Shown: positions 40,252-50,353 of the stretch, piece by piece
How the letters are laid out: every line of letters begins with the position of its first letter
Position numbering within the stretch: the first letter of the stretch is position 1
NCBI RefSeq assembly: GCF_000150955.2
Contig: NC_011694.1
Coordinates: 17,814-81,813 of the forward strand
DNA length: 64,000 nucleotides
Direction of reading: 5' to 3'
DNA from: Phaeodactylum tricornutum CCAP 1055/1
Lineage: Eukaryota > Bacillariophyta > Bacillariophyceae > Surirellales > Neidiaceae
Position numbers and translations under genes: made by a program
Notes under the pieces: model-generated
What the model saw: the letters and a program-made list of their open reading frames with translations, nothing else
What the model was told of the DNA's origin: nothing
Databases searched by the model: none

Positions 40252-41248
40252 TGCAACAAAAGTGCGAGGGTTGCTACCTAACGTAGCTTGAATTTTGTTT
40301 TCGCTTTCCCTATCCTTCAGGAATAAATGTGAAAATTTGTAAACTGAAAATGTAAGTTTTTTTATTTCGACGCTTCAAAGAAAACGACTCGAGACCTTCA
40401 AATACGCACCAAAGGGAGAAGCAAAATAGTCTTTACAGTAATACTACTTTAGTTCTAGAGTAAGGGTCAGGATCGTTGGTGCGCTTGAACCACTAATGTC
40501 TAACAAAAAAGCAAGCCTTGACATTAAGGTTGACTGTGAAGTGGACGATGATGGAGCTAATTACGAGTGACCGTGGTATTACAGCGGCAAAAAAATTGGG
40601 ATAACAACATTTGGAGTCGCGCTTTCTACATGACAATTTAATTTCATCCGGCGGAACCGACGGGATGCAAGTTTACAGTTACATTTACTCCTCTCCACTT
40701 GTATGCTATTACACATTGAATCCGACTAGAATCACTTGCATCACGTATTAGACTGTAGAATATAAAAGATAGATATGTTTGATTGGAGAAAACGCTAGAC
40801 TTCTTAACCTAGTGCCAGTAACAAAAAGAACTTGTTAGCACCTTATTTCTGTAGCCGAATATGAGTTCTCAGGGATGTTGGTTACAGCGGAGCTGGGACG
40901 TTTTGTAGTCGTATTGCTGGTCTTTCGGGGCGTATATAGGAGCGCTACAATCGTTACAGGGTGCGCTTTTTATGGTTTGTCGGATCCTTTGGAAAAGAAA
41001 ACAATGTAAGAAGCGTAGTTGTTGATCAACAAATCGTATTTGCAGAAAAGATATTTGATTGCGACTCCATATTGCTGACTTGGTACAGCAAACCCCATTC
41101 GGTCTCGCTTGCAGGTGCCATTCCAGTTGGCAGATTCAATTCTAATGTATTAATCATGAGTATACATACATTATGACAGACTGACTGCATTTGCGCAAAA
41201 AAGCTGAATGTACAACCAATCAAAATAGCTTCTATACAGATAATCTAC
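40252..41248. other. Intergenic region, convergent 3' ends
   Basis: About 1 kb with no gene recognised. TNACWGTNA copies lie at 40433-40441, 40531-40539 and 40673-40681. Confidence 0.4.
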
Positions 41249-41917
41249 CTATACCGAATAACGCTCGGATTGTTCGTCCGCCTTCTCTATGTCAGAAATG
41301 TCGCCGAGCCTGTTGAAAAGCTCTCTGTTGCTCCACTCCAGACTTTCGATGCACTTTTCCAGTTCACACAGCCTCGGTTCGAGCTTGCTCATCAGGGCGC
41401 TCAAGTCTCCCTGAGGTCTTTCCTTGTATTCCACAGACTTTGAGACTTGCAGATACGGTTGACGGGGCACTTCGGTCTTCTGGTATACTGTGTCCCCTGC
41501 ATTCAGGGTTTCAAGCATCACGGGCGATCCCTCGTCCGATCGAGCGTAATCAGAATCGGTATCTGCTTCCCTGCGTTCAGAAATCAAAGCGTAAGACTCC
41601 GAAGACCTACGTCGTGACCTGCGCTTTCGGTAGTCTCGCAAGGCTTGCATCAACGTCAAGACGATATCGGTTTCGTCTATAACTTCCTCCCACACTGTTT
41701 CTTTTTTGCTCTTTCTCAAGAATCTTCCTCCCATTTCTTTAATGACATGAATAAAACGCTCTTGTACGAAACGCCGGTGTGCCGCCGCTCCTACTTGCTG
41801 ACTATATTCAAGCCAGTGTCGCTCAAGTAGAGCATGGTAAATGCTGTGCTGTCTTCTGTTGTTGAGATTGCCGCCACGACCAAACACGACATCGCACGCA
41901 CGAGGATCATTGACCAT
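41249..41917 (-). CDS. DUF6824-domain protein
   Basis: 222 residues, ATG at 41917. Residues about 8-98 match the DUF6824 domain that is greatly expanded in diatoms: DVVFGRGGNLNNRRQHSIYH, FVQERFIHVIKEMGGRFLRK and TVWEEVIDETDIVLTLMQAL. It is followed by an Arg-rich stretch (RDYRKRRSRRRSSES), then an acidic linker and a C-terminal helix rich in Glu and Leu (LEPRLCELEKCIESLEW) that could form a coiled coil. The domain's function is unknown. The basic run and small size would suit a nuclear protein, which is inference. Confidence 0.8.
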   Translation of the reverse strand: MVNDPRACDVVFGRGGNLNNRRQHSIYHALLERHWLEYSQQVGAAAHRRFVQERFIHVIKEMGGRFLRKSKKETVWEEVIDETDIVLTLMQALRDYRKRRSRRRSSESYALISERREADTDSDYARSDEGSPVMLETLNAGDTVYQKTEVPRQPYLQVSKSVEYKERPQGDLSALMSKLEPRLCELEKCIESLEWSNRELFNRLGDISDIEKADEQSERYSV

Positions 41918-43074
41918 ATCGAAATCGAATCACAATGATAGTTGACTGGGAAGGTCTTGATCTGGAATCATCGCAGATCAAGAAATGCAAGGTGATGGCA
42001 CAAAAGTTTCGAATAGAAAACGTCGGGACAAAGTTTGTGTGTGCTATGGTACGGTCGTTTCGTATTTGTTATGAAAATGACTAAGGGTAACCCTCCTCTA
42101 ACTTATGATTCGTTGTAAACCCGGATTTTGGTTTGCGAGGATGACCTGTGACGTAGTCATTGGGGTTGTCCTTCGGTCATGAAACTACTCTAAACCTGGG
42201 TCACATTAAATAAACACTTTGCAAGCTATACTTATATTCCTTTACATGCTTTGTTGATCAACATGCAAATTGATTGTCACCGTGTGTGTGGGTATGGTCA
42301 ACGACGCAAATAATTCAATGTAGTCCGGAAATCAAGCTGAATACAAAATGTACGGCCTCGTGGATATCAAATCAATGAACGGACAACCCATTCAGCATTG
42401 ACAATGCTTACTCACCCACACAGCCTTGACAAAACACCAGACTGCCATGAGTTACTATTCATGTCATGGAGTACTACCTTAGTGCACCATGTGGATAGAA
42501 AGCTGTTATAAACAGAATTTTGTACACAGATGTGTGCATTGGTACAAAGAACTTGAAATGTACCAAAGAAACCTCAGGAACTGTTAAATTCTACTTGTTG
42601 GCAATGCTCTTCTCAGGTTGGACAGCAAATACAAGGATCTATGCATGAATAGCAGTGCAGATCAAAGAACTTATGAAACATTGATTGAAAATTTAGTGCT
42701 TTTGGTTAGTTCTCGTTTCCCAATTCTGCCCATACAGGACACAATCGTCAAAAACGAAGACGACTCGAGACCTCCCTTATGGTCACTGTAAATACACTCC
42801 AAAGGTATGAGAACAAGAGTTTGTATAAGGTAAACCTTACCCTCTAGAGAAAAAGTTCAGGTAATTATCCTAACGACCCAAAATGGTGATTATGTGTAAT
42901 GAAATTTACATTAGGCGACCGAGCGCCTATAGAGTCATCAAGATTCACTGTCGCTTTTAATACTAGTGCTTGATTTACGGATCTTAGTGTTCTATGAACG
43001 AAAAGAGACATCTAAGCATACACGCATTATTACTTTATAGAAAGGTAAGTCTACCGTCCTTCAATACAATAAGA
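41918..43074. other. Intergenic region, about 1.2 kb
   Basis: AT-rich, without an open frame of note. One TNACWGTNA copy lies at 42783-42791. A stretch near 42755-42815 (GACTCGAGACCT, then ACTCCAAAGG) resembles 40385-40415, hinting at a short dispersed repeat. Nothing else is seen. Confidence 0.35.
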
Positions 43075-44853
43075 CTAAGAAACACATTGCTCTGGAGCCA
43101 TCCCACCCGGACTCTTTCGCGCCGTGGCCTTTCTAACTGAGAAAGACCTTGGTGTATTTCCTTCCTGCAATAGACCATTTTGTGTCCTCGCCAGCAGAGT
43201 TGTAACCATTTGCTCGGGACTTCGCGTCTCCCCGTGACGACGCCAGAAGAACCCCGCAGCCAGCGGTTTCTTGCGCTGGAGGGCATCCCGGATTGTCGTT
43301 GGGGCAAGACCCAGTTCCTCCTCCGCTTCTTCAACTGATTGGAAAGAACGCAGAACTCGATAGTCGTTGCTTGCACAAAGATCCAACTGCTCAACGGGCA
43401 CGGCGATTCCAGTCGACTGGGTTTTCCGACATGATGCGGGCGTGCGCCGTTCACCGAAACGACGCCAAAAAAATCCGTTCGCCAGGGGATACTCACGCGA
43501 GAGAGCATCACGGATTGTAGTGGGGTTCACATCCTGATCCATTTCCGCTGCTTCAATAGAATTGTACGTTCCCAATACCAAGTCTACGTCAAACCGAATT
43601 TCCAGTTGTTCCACTGGAACCAAAATCTTCGCCACTGACATGCCATTGGCATTAAGTCCTCTACAAGGCCCTTGTGTATCTAAAACACGGCGCCAAAAGG
43701 ACCCACCGGCAAGGGGAGAACTGCGAGAAAGCGCATCGCGTACAGAGGTTGGCCGAAGCCCTCTGGCAATTTCCGCTTCTTCGGCAGAATCAAATTGCTT
43801 CAAAACGCGACCGGACCGAACGTCTATTTCTTCAACACCGGACTGATGTGTCCGGTTTTCTGGCGCGGCTCGAAGTGACCCAAACACAAGAGGTTCCGGG
43901 ATTGTGAACGCTCTACTGGTATGTCTGTCCATCGAAGAGGTTGACCTTGCCCGCCCCCGTGCTGAATGCGCAAAATTTCTCGACTGGAGATTTTCCCGTG
44001 GTAGCCTCCACTCCATTCCATTTATAGGTTGAGACGACATGATAACCTTCCGACTGACCGATCCGCGAGCCCAGCCCATTGCCCTCTCCGCGGCTGTAAA
44101 GCTAGAGAAGGATTTCTTTTCCCCTGTACTTGCGTTCAGCAGATCAATAAATCGACCACCTGCAGTGACCGCATCTTGCTGCAAATCTGGTTCTGTATGT
44201 GGGAAAAGCTCGGTTGTAGATTCGTTGGGTGTCTGTACCTGATCAACGTAACGATAAATTTTGCCATTCACTTCTTTACCAGACTTGATCCAGGCGGAGA
44301 TGGTGGACGGTAAAACGCCGGCATCCATTGCGGCAATCAATCTCGTCTCCAAAGTGCGAATAACTTTTTGAGTGCCAGCATTGATTACTTCCACACATTT
44401 GAAGGGAGTGACGGGTAAACGTATCCATAGGTAGCCTTGACATCGGACTTCTCCTCTCACTCCGTTGGAACTAAATTGCTTCGTCAAGATTCCATGTGAT
44501 AAGCCACAACTCCTCTCCGCGTCGGCGAAAGATGGGTACGTTTTGAGAAGGTTTCTGCTGCGACTGCATCGCCTTTCCACGGGTTGTCTTAAATATGAGC
44601 GAGCATGCGACGCCGCACGATCAGACTTTGGAGGAGAATGTACCTTTTGGGGTTTCTCGGAGCTCGAAGATTTACGTCGAGCACATGCGGATCGCTTCGT
44701 TGTGAGCTTGGTCTTTGTTTTTCGCACAGGTAGCTGCACCGAGGATTTACCTGCGCCTCCGTTGGCGCCATTGACGTCAAAGGTAAACAATACGGGAGGG
44801 CAACTCGTTCGCTTGGCACGGTTACGATCCGTCCTTCGTAAAGTTTCGTACAT
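43075..44853 (-). CDS. Protein of six NUMOD1/IENR1-like helix-turn-helix modules
   Basis: 592 residues, ATG at 44853. The first 100 residues are very basic (KTKTKLTTKRSACARRK). Repeats then follow at about 106-146, 160-203, 236-285, 341-390, 415-465 and 490-540. The last three are clearest: (F/Y)(D/N/Q)S-(A/I/V)-E-(E/A)-AE, then RGLRPTSVRDALSR, NPTTIRDALSR or LAPTTIRDALQR, then a Gly/Ala-x-FWRR end. Each is preceded by a VEQLDL or VEEIDV strand and a VLxxF segment. That strand-helix-turn-helix-W-(R/K) layout is the one used for DNA binding by NUMOD1 and IENR1 modules of homing endonucleases. No GIY-YIG or HNH catalytic part is present. A sequence-specific DNA-binding role is plausible but inferred. 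Confidence 0.6.
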   Translation of the reverse strand: MYETLRRTDRNRAKRTSCPPVLFTFDVNGANGGAGKSSVQLPVRKTKTKLTTKRSACARRKSSSSEKPQKVHSPPKSDRAASHARSYLRQPVERRCSRSRNLLKTYPSFADAERSCGLSHGILTKQFSSNGVRGEVRCQGYLWIRLPVTPFKCVEVINAGTQKVIRTLETRLIAAMDAGVLPSTISAWIKSGKEVNGKIYRYVDQVQTPNESTTELFPHTEPDLQQDAVTAGGRFIDLLNASTGEKKSFSSFTAAERAMGWARGSVSRKVIMSSQPINGMEWRLPRENLQSRNFAHSARGRARSTSSMDRHTSRAFTIPEPLVFGSLRAAPENRTHQSGVEEIDVRSGRVLKQFDSAEEAEIARGLRPTSVRDALSRSSPLAGGSFWRRVLDTQGPCRGLNANGMSVAKILVPVEQLEIRFDVDLVLGTYNSIEAAEMDQDVNPTTIRDALSREYPLANGFFWRRFGERRTPASCRKTQSTGIAVPVEQLDLCASNDYRVLRSFQSVEEAEEELGLAPTTIRDALQRKKPLAAGFFWRRHGETRSPEQMVTTLLARTQNGLLQEGNTPRSFSVRKATARKSPGGMAPEQCVS

Positions 44854-45486
44854 GGAAGACAGGACGACTCGAAGCTCTCTTCTTTGCTCTTACAGACCTC
44901 GAAGCTCTCTTCTTTGCTCTTACCAACAATACTTCAACGAAAGCGCCGCTGTCACAGTCAATCAAATCAATACAACAACTTTCGGTGATTCGTCGAATCT
45001 CCTTGGGGGAGGAAGGCAGGAAGGCAGGTAAGAAAACTTGTATACCTTTGGACTGTGATTTTGGTGGATACCAAAAAAAATATCGTTCTCCCAACTACCA
45101 CACGGGGCAACATCTGCCGCAGAATAACGCCAAGATCCTGACGTCAGTGGCTTCACTACCGCCGAAAGAGGCTTACTTCTACACTATATGACTTTGAGTT
45201 CTGCGGTTTCGATAATTGACCCAATCAGTATTGAAGGTTTTCATTTCCATTAAATTGATTAAAGGGCAAGGGAACGCGAGCCCTTTCGGAATTGGTTTTT
45301 GACAAAATTTTGATAAACGCCAGATAATAATCAATAGTGTCCTACAAGTAATGATATCGTGTCGGAGCCACCAAATCCTATTTAGAATAATTTCATGCAC
45401 AAGAGAAACTCCACCCTTTTGGAGACGGACATTGTTCCTTTTGGCAAGCAAATCGGAATGCTCTAGAGTCTTTCTCAGATCGGACC
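44854..45486. promoter_or_regulatory. Divergent promoter region with a 30-bp tandem duplication
   Basis: 633 bp between the module protein and the first sulfotransferase, transcribed apart. A 27-bp sequence (CTCGAAGCTCTCTTCTTTGC core) is repeated at 44866-44892 and 44896-44922, starting 13 bp upstream of the module protein's ATG. A TNACWGTNA palindrome lies at 44952-44960. Confidence 0.55.
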
Positions 45487-46955
45487 ATGTTGTCAAGGAT
45501 TCGCAGCCTGTTAGCCTGTTTCATTTTGATGACTGCATTCACGAGCCTTATTTTTACAATCAAAGTGGAACGACAGCGACATTCTGATCTGGCGTCGATT
45601 CAGGCGCCGAGGCAAGAAGCGAGACATTCTGTAGGATCACCGTCGTCGAGGGAGAAGCGAAAGTCCCACGAGACCCCAGGGAAAAATACAAACACGGCCT
45701 ATTCGCAGCGATCAAGAAAAACACGCGAGTCACCACGGCAAGCACACGATCGGACCAGACCAGGATTTGTTCCTCCATTTCGAGAGCAACAGAATACCAA
45801 GAACCTTGATCGTCCAGCATTTCACGATTTGCTTGGGCCCAACCGCACCATTGTTGGAGACGTCCAGTTTTTGCTTGATTTTGCGGTTATCGGTTTTGGA
45901 AAATGCGGTACCACCACCATGATGAACTGGCTAGCGGATCATTCCGAGGTCCAGTGTTTTAGACAAGAAATCTGGGAGCTAATGTACGGTAACGTGGACA
46001 CTTTGATTTCGCTACTTTATTTTGATTTGCTTCCCGGTTCGGAGTACAAGCGGGGGTACAAGAATCCGGGCGAAATAACGCAACCTCACATCTTGGCTTC
46101 CTTTCGGAGATATTGGCCACGAACGAAGCTGCTTATTGGTGTACGGCATCCCGTGAAGTGGTTCGAGAGTCTCTACAACTGTACGTTATCTTCTTCTAAG
46201 AAACGCTAGAACCGTTCCAGGCGGTTCTACCGCTGGTGATGCGTACCCGTGATGGTTGCCTGTACGACAGACATCTGACACTATCTTTCCTACGTTCCGT
46301 AGTTCGTGTACAGAACTTGCACCAACAAGGTGACGAGATGCCCCATCCCAACAGACTCATTGGTCGGTGCTCCGTGGGTACGAAAAACACATGCACGGAC
46401 AAGGGCAACTTTGCCTACAGTTTACTCCGGCTAGGGAAGACGAACAAAAGTGGGCCCCGGATGGCGACACGTCTAGAAGACGGCATTGTGGGCCACTATC
46501 GCCGACAATGGTACAATGTTTCGCAAGTTCCGTACATGCCGAATCCGGTGTTTTTATTTGAAGTCTCCCAGTTGGCGGACACGAACGTTACACGAGCAAG
46601 CGAATTTCGACGAGACGTGCAAGACTTTTTGGGATTACGGCAGCCCCTACCGGATGTCCCCCACGACCGACCGGGCAAGAACGTCGAGAACGTCACGGAG
46701 CAGGCTTACAAGGATGCGCGAAAGATCGACATTTGCAATGACGAATTCAAACCGGTGCGTCGCGATTTGATGCGGGTGGCCCATTCGAATTCCGAATGGC
46801 TGCGGACTGTCTTTCTAAAGCACGAATTGGACGTGTCTTTCTCATCCCCCGCGTACTTACACGAGATTTTGGAGTCGTGGAGTCGCGACCCCTGTCGAAT
46901 CGACGCCGAACTCATTGTGCCGGAAGGAGTATTATCTCTACGCAATCACGCATAA
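45487..46955 (+). CDS. Sulfotransferase, type II membrane protein
   Basis: Exons 45487-46180 and 46303-46955 give 448 residues. The 122-bp intron (GTACGT...CCGTAG) is supported because joining restores SLYNFRVQNLH, a run typical of algal sulfotransferases. Residues about 6-25 are a signal anchor (LLACFILMTAFTSLIFTI). FAVIGFGKCGTTTMMNWL is the 5'-phosphosulfate-binding loop, and LIGVRHPVKWFESLYNF the 3'-phosphate-binding motif, both contacting PAPS. Expected role: transfer of sulfate to a glycan or small molecule in the Golgi. The acceptor is unknown. Between the anchor and the catalytic part is a Ser/Arg/Gln-rich stem. A second sulfotransferase-type gene follows 480 bp downstream on the same strand. 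Confidence 0.85.
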
Positions 46956-47435
46956 AAAGTTGAAACGGTGCCGATATGTACTCGACTCGCGAGACAATAC
47001 GTTTGTAATACGCATGACCTGTGTGACTTGGACGGCAACCTCCTACTAGTGACATGAGAAGGAGATCTCACTGTCAGACGATCCAACCCCAAGTGACGGT
47101 CCCTTTCAGTGTAGAATAACAAGTAAATCGACCCGGGGTCTGGCATGGTTTCCACGTTCGAAACGGTTTTAACTTCCCTAAGTATTATTTTTCAAAATAC
47201 AAGTTTTGGATTTGCACAGCTCACAGTTCGTTTGAATCTTCCATTCCAACGGAAGCGACTAATGGTATGGTAACGGCTCTCGACCTCGCTCGACCTCGGC
47301 CCTCACCATGACGCGACTGCGTCCCGGACCGCTTGGCCGCCGCCGACGCACACGGCAACCCAGTCAGTGGTGCAGACCCTACTCTTCCGTAGGCTGTAAA
47401 CGTCCACGATAGCCTAACTCAGCGGAGGTTCGGCA
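46956..47435. other. Intergenic region between two sulfotransferase genes
   Basis: 480 bp containing one TNACWGTNA copy (47068-47076). No open frame of note. Confidence 0.4.
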
Positions 47436-48671
47436 ATGGACGCGAAGCTACGACGGACGAGAGGCACAATGCCCAAGCCTCCGGGCCGACAAACGTATCA
47501 TTCTTCCGTCGTTTGGGGAATGCTGTCCATTCTGGGCCTCGCTTTTTGCTGGGTCAATGCCTTGTATCTTCTTCGTTTGGTAGAACAAACCTCGACTGAC
47601 CTGCAAGCGTCGGAAGTGATCGTCCACGCAGCAAGGGCGAACGCTAGCGTGTTGTTCGAACCCAACCAACTACCGCACGACCATACATTGATACACCCCG
47701 ACAAGGCCCCAATCCTGAATCTGTTGCAAGAAGCTGGTCTGGACGTGCGCACCCTGTCGTCCGAAATCGTGGCATCCATCCCGTCCTGGTCACAAGTCAC
47801 GGCACTGTACGGGCACCAACCCCGCATCTACGGGATGGATCAAGGCGTCTGCGACGCCTTTCAACAATCTTCCAACCCCGCCGAACATTTCTTGGGCGTT
47901 GCGGGAACATTCAACACGGGGACAAATCTCTTGGCCGCGCTCTTGATTCAAAATTGCCACCTTCCCGCCCGCATAAAAGTTCACGGCCCTGGATCCCCCG
48001 GCATACGGTGGCAGGTGCCTTGGGGTAAGCACACGCCGGTGGACGATGAAGATTTTCGACAACGGCACAAAGCGGCTCACGACCAAGACCTCGAGGCGGA
48101 CAATGTCTTGGCTGCCGTCGCGATTCGGGATCCCGCCGTCTGGATGGCTTCCATGTGTCGACATCCGTACGCCATGCGATGGCAGCTAACTGCAAGGAAG
48201 GATACCAACGGTACCATACACTGTCCACATTTCGTGATGGAGGAAACGGACGGAACCAACCACTCGGTCCCGGTTCATGTGCGGTACTCCAATTTCACTC
48301 GGCATTACGAAAGCATGGTCCATCATTGGAACGAATGGTACGGTGCGTACCTCGACGTGTCCTGGCCGAGATTGCTCCTACGATTCGAAGACTTGATTTT
48401 CCATCCCAGGCAAGTGACCCAGAAGGTCTGTGAATGCGCCGGTGGCAAACTTAATAGTGGACCATTCCGCTACATGGTGGAGTCGGCCAAAAAGGGCGCA
48501 GTTCACGGAACGAAAAAGACTAACTATGTCGACGCCATTGTACGCTACGGAACCTCGAACCATCACTGGAAAGGCATGAGCAGAGCCGACCTTGCTTACG
48601 TCAAACAGCATCTTGATCCTAGGCTAATGCAAATCTTTGGCTACTCGTATCCAACCCAACCAGATATGTGA
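47436..48671 (+). CDS. Divergent sulfotransferase-like type II membrane protein
   Basis: 411 residues, ATG at 47436, one exon. A signal anchor (VVWGMLSILGLAFCWVNALY) follows a basic start. GVAGTFNTGTNLLAALLI has the form of the P-loop-like 5'-phosphosulfate motif, AVAIRDPAVWMASMCRHPY that of the 3'-phosphate motif (R, D/H-P, W), and PRLLLRFEDLIFHPRQV the usual follow-on strand and helix. It is poorly similar to its neighbour at 45487 outside these motifs, so the two are not a recent tandem pair. Substrate unknown; Golgi location inferred. Fragments of this gene recur at 55042-55425 and 61666-61714. Confidence 0.75.
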   Translation: MDAKLRRTRGTMPKPPGRQTYHSSVVWGMLSILGLAFCWVNALYLLRLVEQTSTDLQASEVIVHAARANASVLFEPNQLPHDHTLIHPDKAPILNLLQEAGLDVRTLSSEIVASIPSWSQVTALYGHQPRIYGMDQGVCDAFQQSSNPAEHFLGVAGTFNTGTNLLAALLIQNCHLPARIKVHGPGSPGIRWQVPWGKHTPVDDEDFRQRHKAAHDQDLEADNVLAAVAIRDPAVWMASMCRHPYAMRWQLTARKDTNGTIHCPHFVMEETDGTNHSVPVHVRYSNFTRHYESMVHHWNEWYGAYLDVSWPRLLLRFEDLIFHPRQVTQKVCECAGGKLNSGPFRYMVESAKKGAVHGTKKTNYVDAIVRYGTSNHHWKGMSRADLAYVKQHLDPRLMQIFGYSYPTQPDM

Positions 48672-50353
48672 CTTCTATTGCTTCACCCCTTTTGGTTGTT
48701 CAAACGATTCAACGTGGAGCCATGGGAATGGCAACCACAAAGAAGGAGGAGTGATTGGTATTCTTCCGTTTTTCAATACTTTTTCTACATGAGGTCCAAC
48801 GGCAGCCCACGCATCAAGCCATGTCGAGTCATCTATGTCCCACAGCGGGGTAGCCCCACGGTACATTACAAGTTGAACCTGCTACCAAGGAGTGTTGCCG
48901 GCCAAGAATCTTTCAGCAGTTTCCATTTACGGCTCTGGATCCACATCTAGTAAATGGAGCAAAGTAGGGTGTTGCATCGGTGTCAGGTGTCTCGAAATAA
49001 GGTGTCCGTAGTTTTCCATACTGCTACCGGCTGTATGCGAGTGCAAATCTCTCCAAAACAGCCACTCTTCACAAGTACAAAAGTGGATGGGCTTTGAGAA
49101 AGCGCTGGATGGATTGGCCGTATTTTGGACGTAGCTTGTCGCATTGGCGAGATCTCGCTGGGCTTCCATGAGATAGGAACCCTCACCATTGCCCAATGGT
49201 AGGTGTAGCCCAATCCCTGTGTGGTTTTCAGAGTCTTTGGCTGTCTGGAACTCGTGCAATGCTTGACGACCGCGAAAGTTATACACTTTGTCATATATTC
49301 AAAGATCTACATTCTGTATTTGGAATAACATCAAAGAAAGCAGTAAGGATGACACACGCAAAGCACAGAAAGCAGCGCAACAAAGGAGAGCAAAATGCGG
49401 TTTTCGAGTCTGCAATTTGTCCGTTGCGTAGTTGAGAGCAAAACAGAGTCTATGTGGGCATGGAAGTTTGCTGATGGATGTATGGTCTTTGGAACGGAAG
49501 GGAGCTGTTGGTTTACAGTTTTACTTTTCACATGAGTCGTCGACATGAAGAACGAAAGATGAGCTTTTGCGATTGGCAAGGTGATACCAGGTCCAATACA
49601 ATACATTATTTTTAATCTTACATTGCAAACTGCTAAGGCTGTGCCAACTTCCCTATCTCGATTGTCATTCTGGTTGGCAGTGAGGTAGACTGCATGAAGC
49701 GCTATGTCTGGTCCCTTGTTTTTCACAGGCAGTTAACAGTAGGTGACTGTGAATGACATCTTGGTAATATTTCTTGCGTGAAAAATTCACGTGAAGCGTC
49801 TGCAACCTATCCGTTGTACCAGGATTGGTCTATGCAGAAAACCATTACGGAAAACGTCTGCAATCTGTCCACTTGATCATTTTTGTCTGTGCAGATCTCT
49901 GACAAATTTCTTTCAGGTTGCTCTCCGAGCGTTCTCAGAATAGTAGCTAGAATGGCTAGAGTGATCTCGCACAATTCTAATCAGGTGTCACTACAGTTTT
50001 CTATCCGCTCGTCCAGATCGTGATATGTTTTGACTGTGAGGATGCTGAGCCGCATACCATCGGCAAAAATTCCAATCATGAACTGATGCTACTCTTGTAC
50101 GATTTTAGTCGCTCAATGCTACAGTTTGGGAGACACAGCTCCTCCTCGATACTCCGTCCTCCCACGGATCACGATGGTACAATGTCGAGTTGCACCACAT
50201 AAAAAAACGGTTGTATTCTTTACTATTAGGACCAGGCAGGGACCTAGACACGAAGGATCGAAAGTAACCATCCCTTGAGGAAAAACGCAAGAAAGCTCTT
50301 TACTACTGTCCGGAGTCAAAGAACGGTCCAATTTGTGCAAGATATTAACTGAA
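48672..50353. other. Intergenic region with uncertain minus-strand coding traces
   Basis: About 1.7 kb. Two minus-strand frames (48927-49286 and 49331-49726) lack ATG starts but contain stretches that look more protein-like than random, such as CTCEEWLFWRDLHSHTAGSS and DIALHAVYLTANQNDNRDRE. They could be exons of one decayed or unrecognised gene; I cannot name a family. TNACWGTNA copies lie at 49744-49752 and 50031-50039. Confidence 0.3.

Noticed and set aside
44465-45031. A 188-residue plus-strand frame opposite the start of the module protein
   Set aside because: Mostly antisense to a well-supported gene; no recognisable domain.
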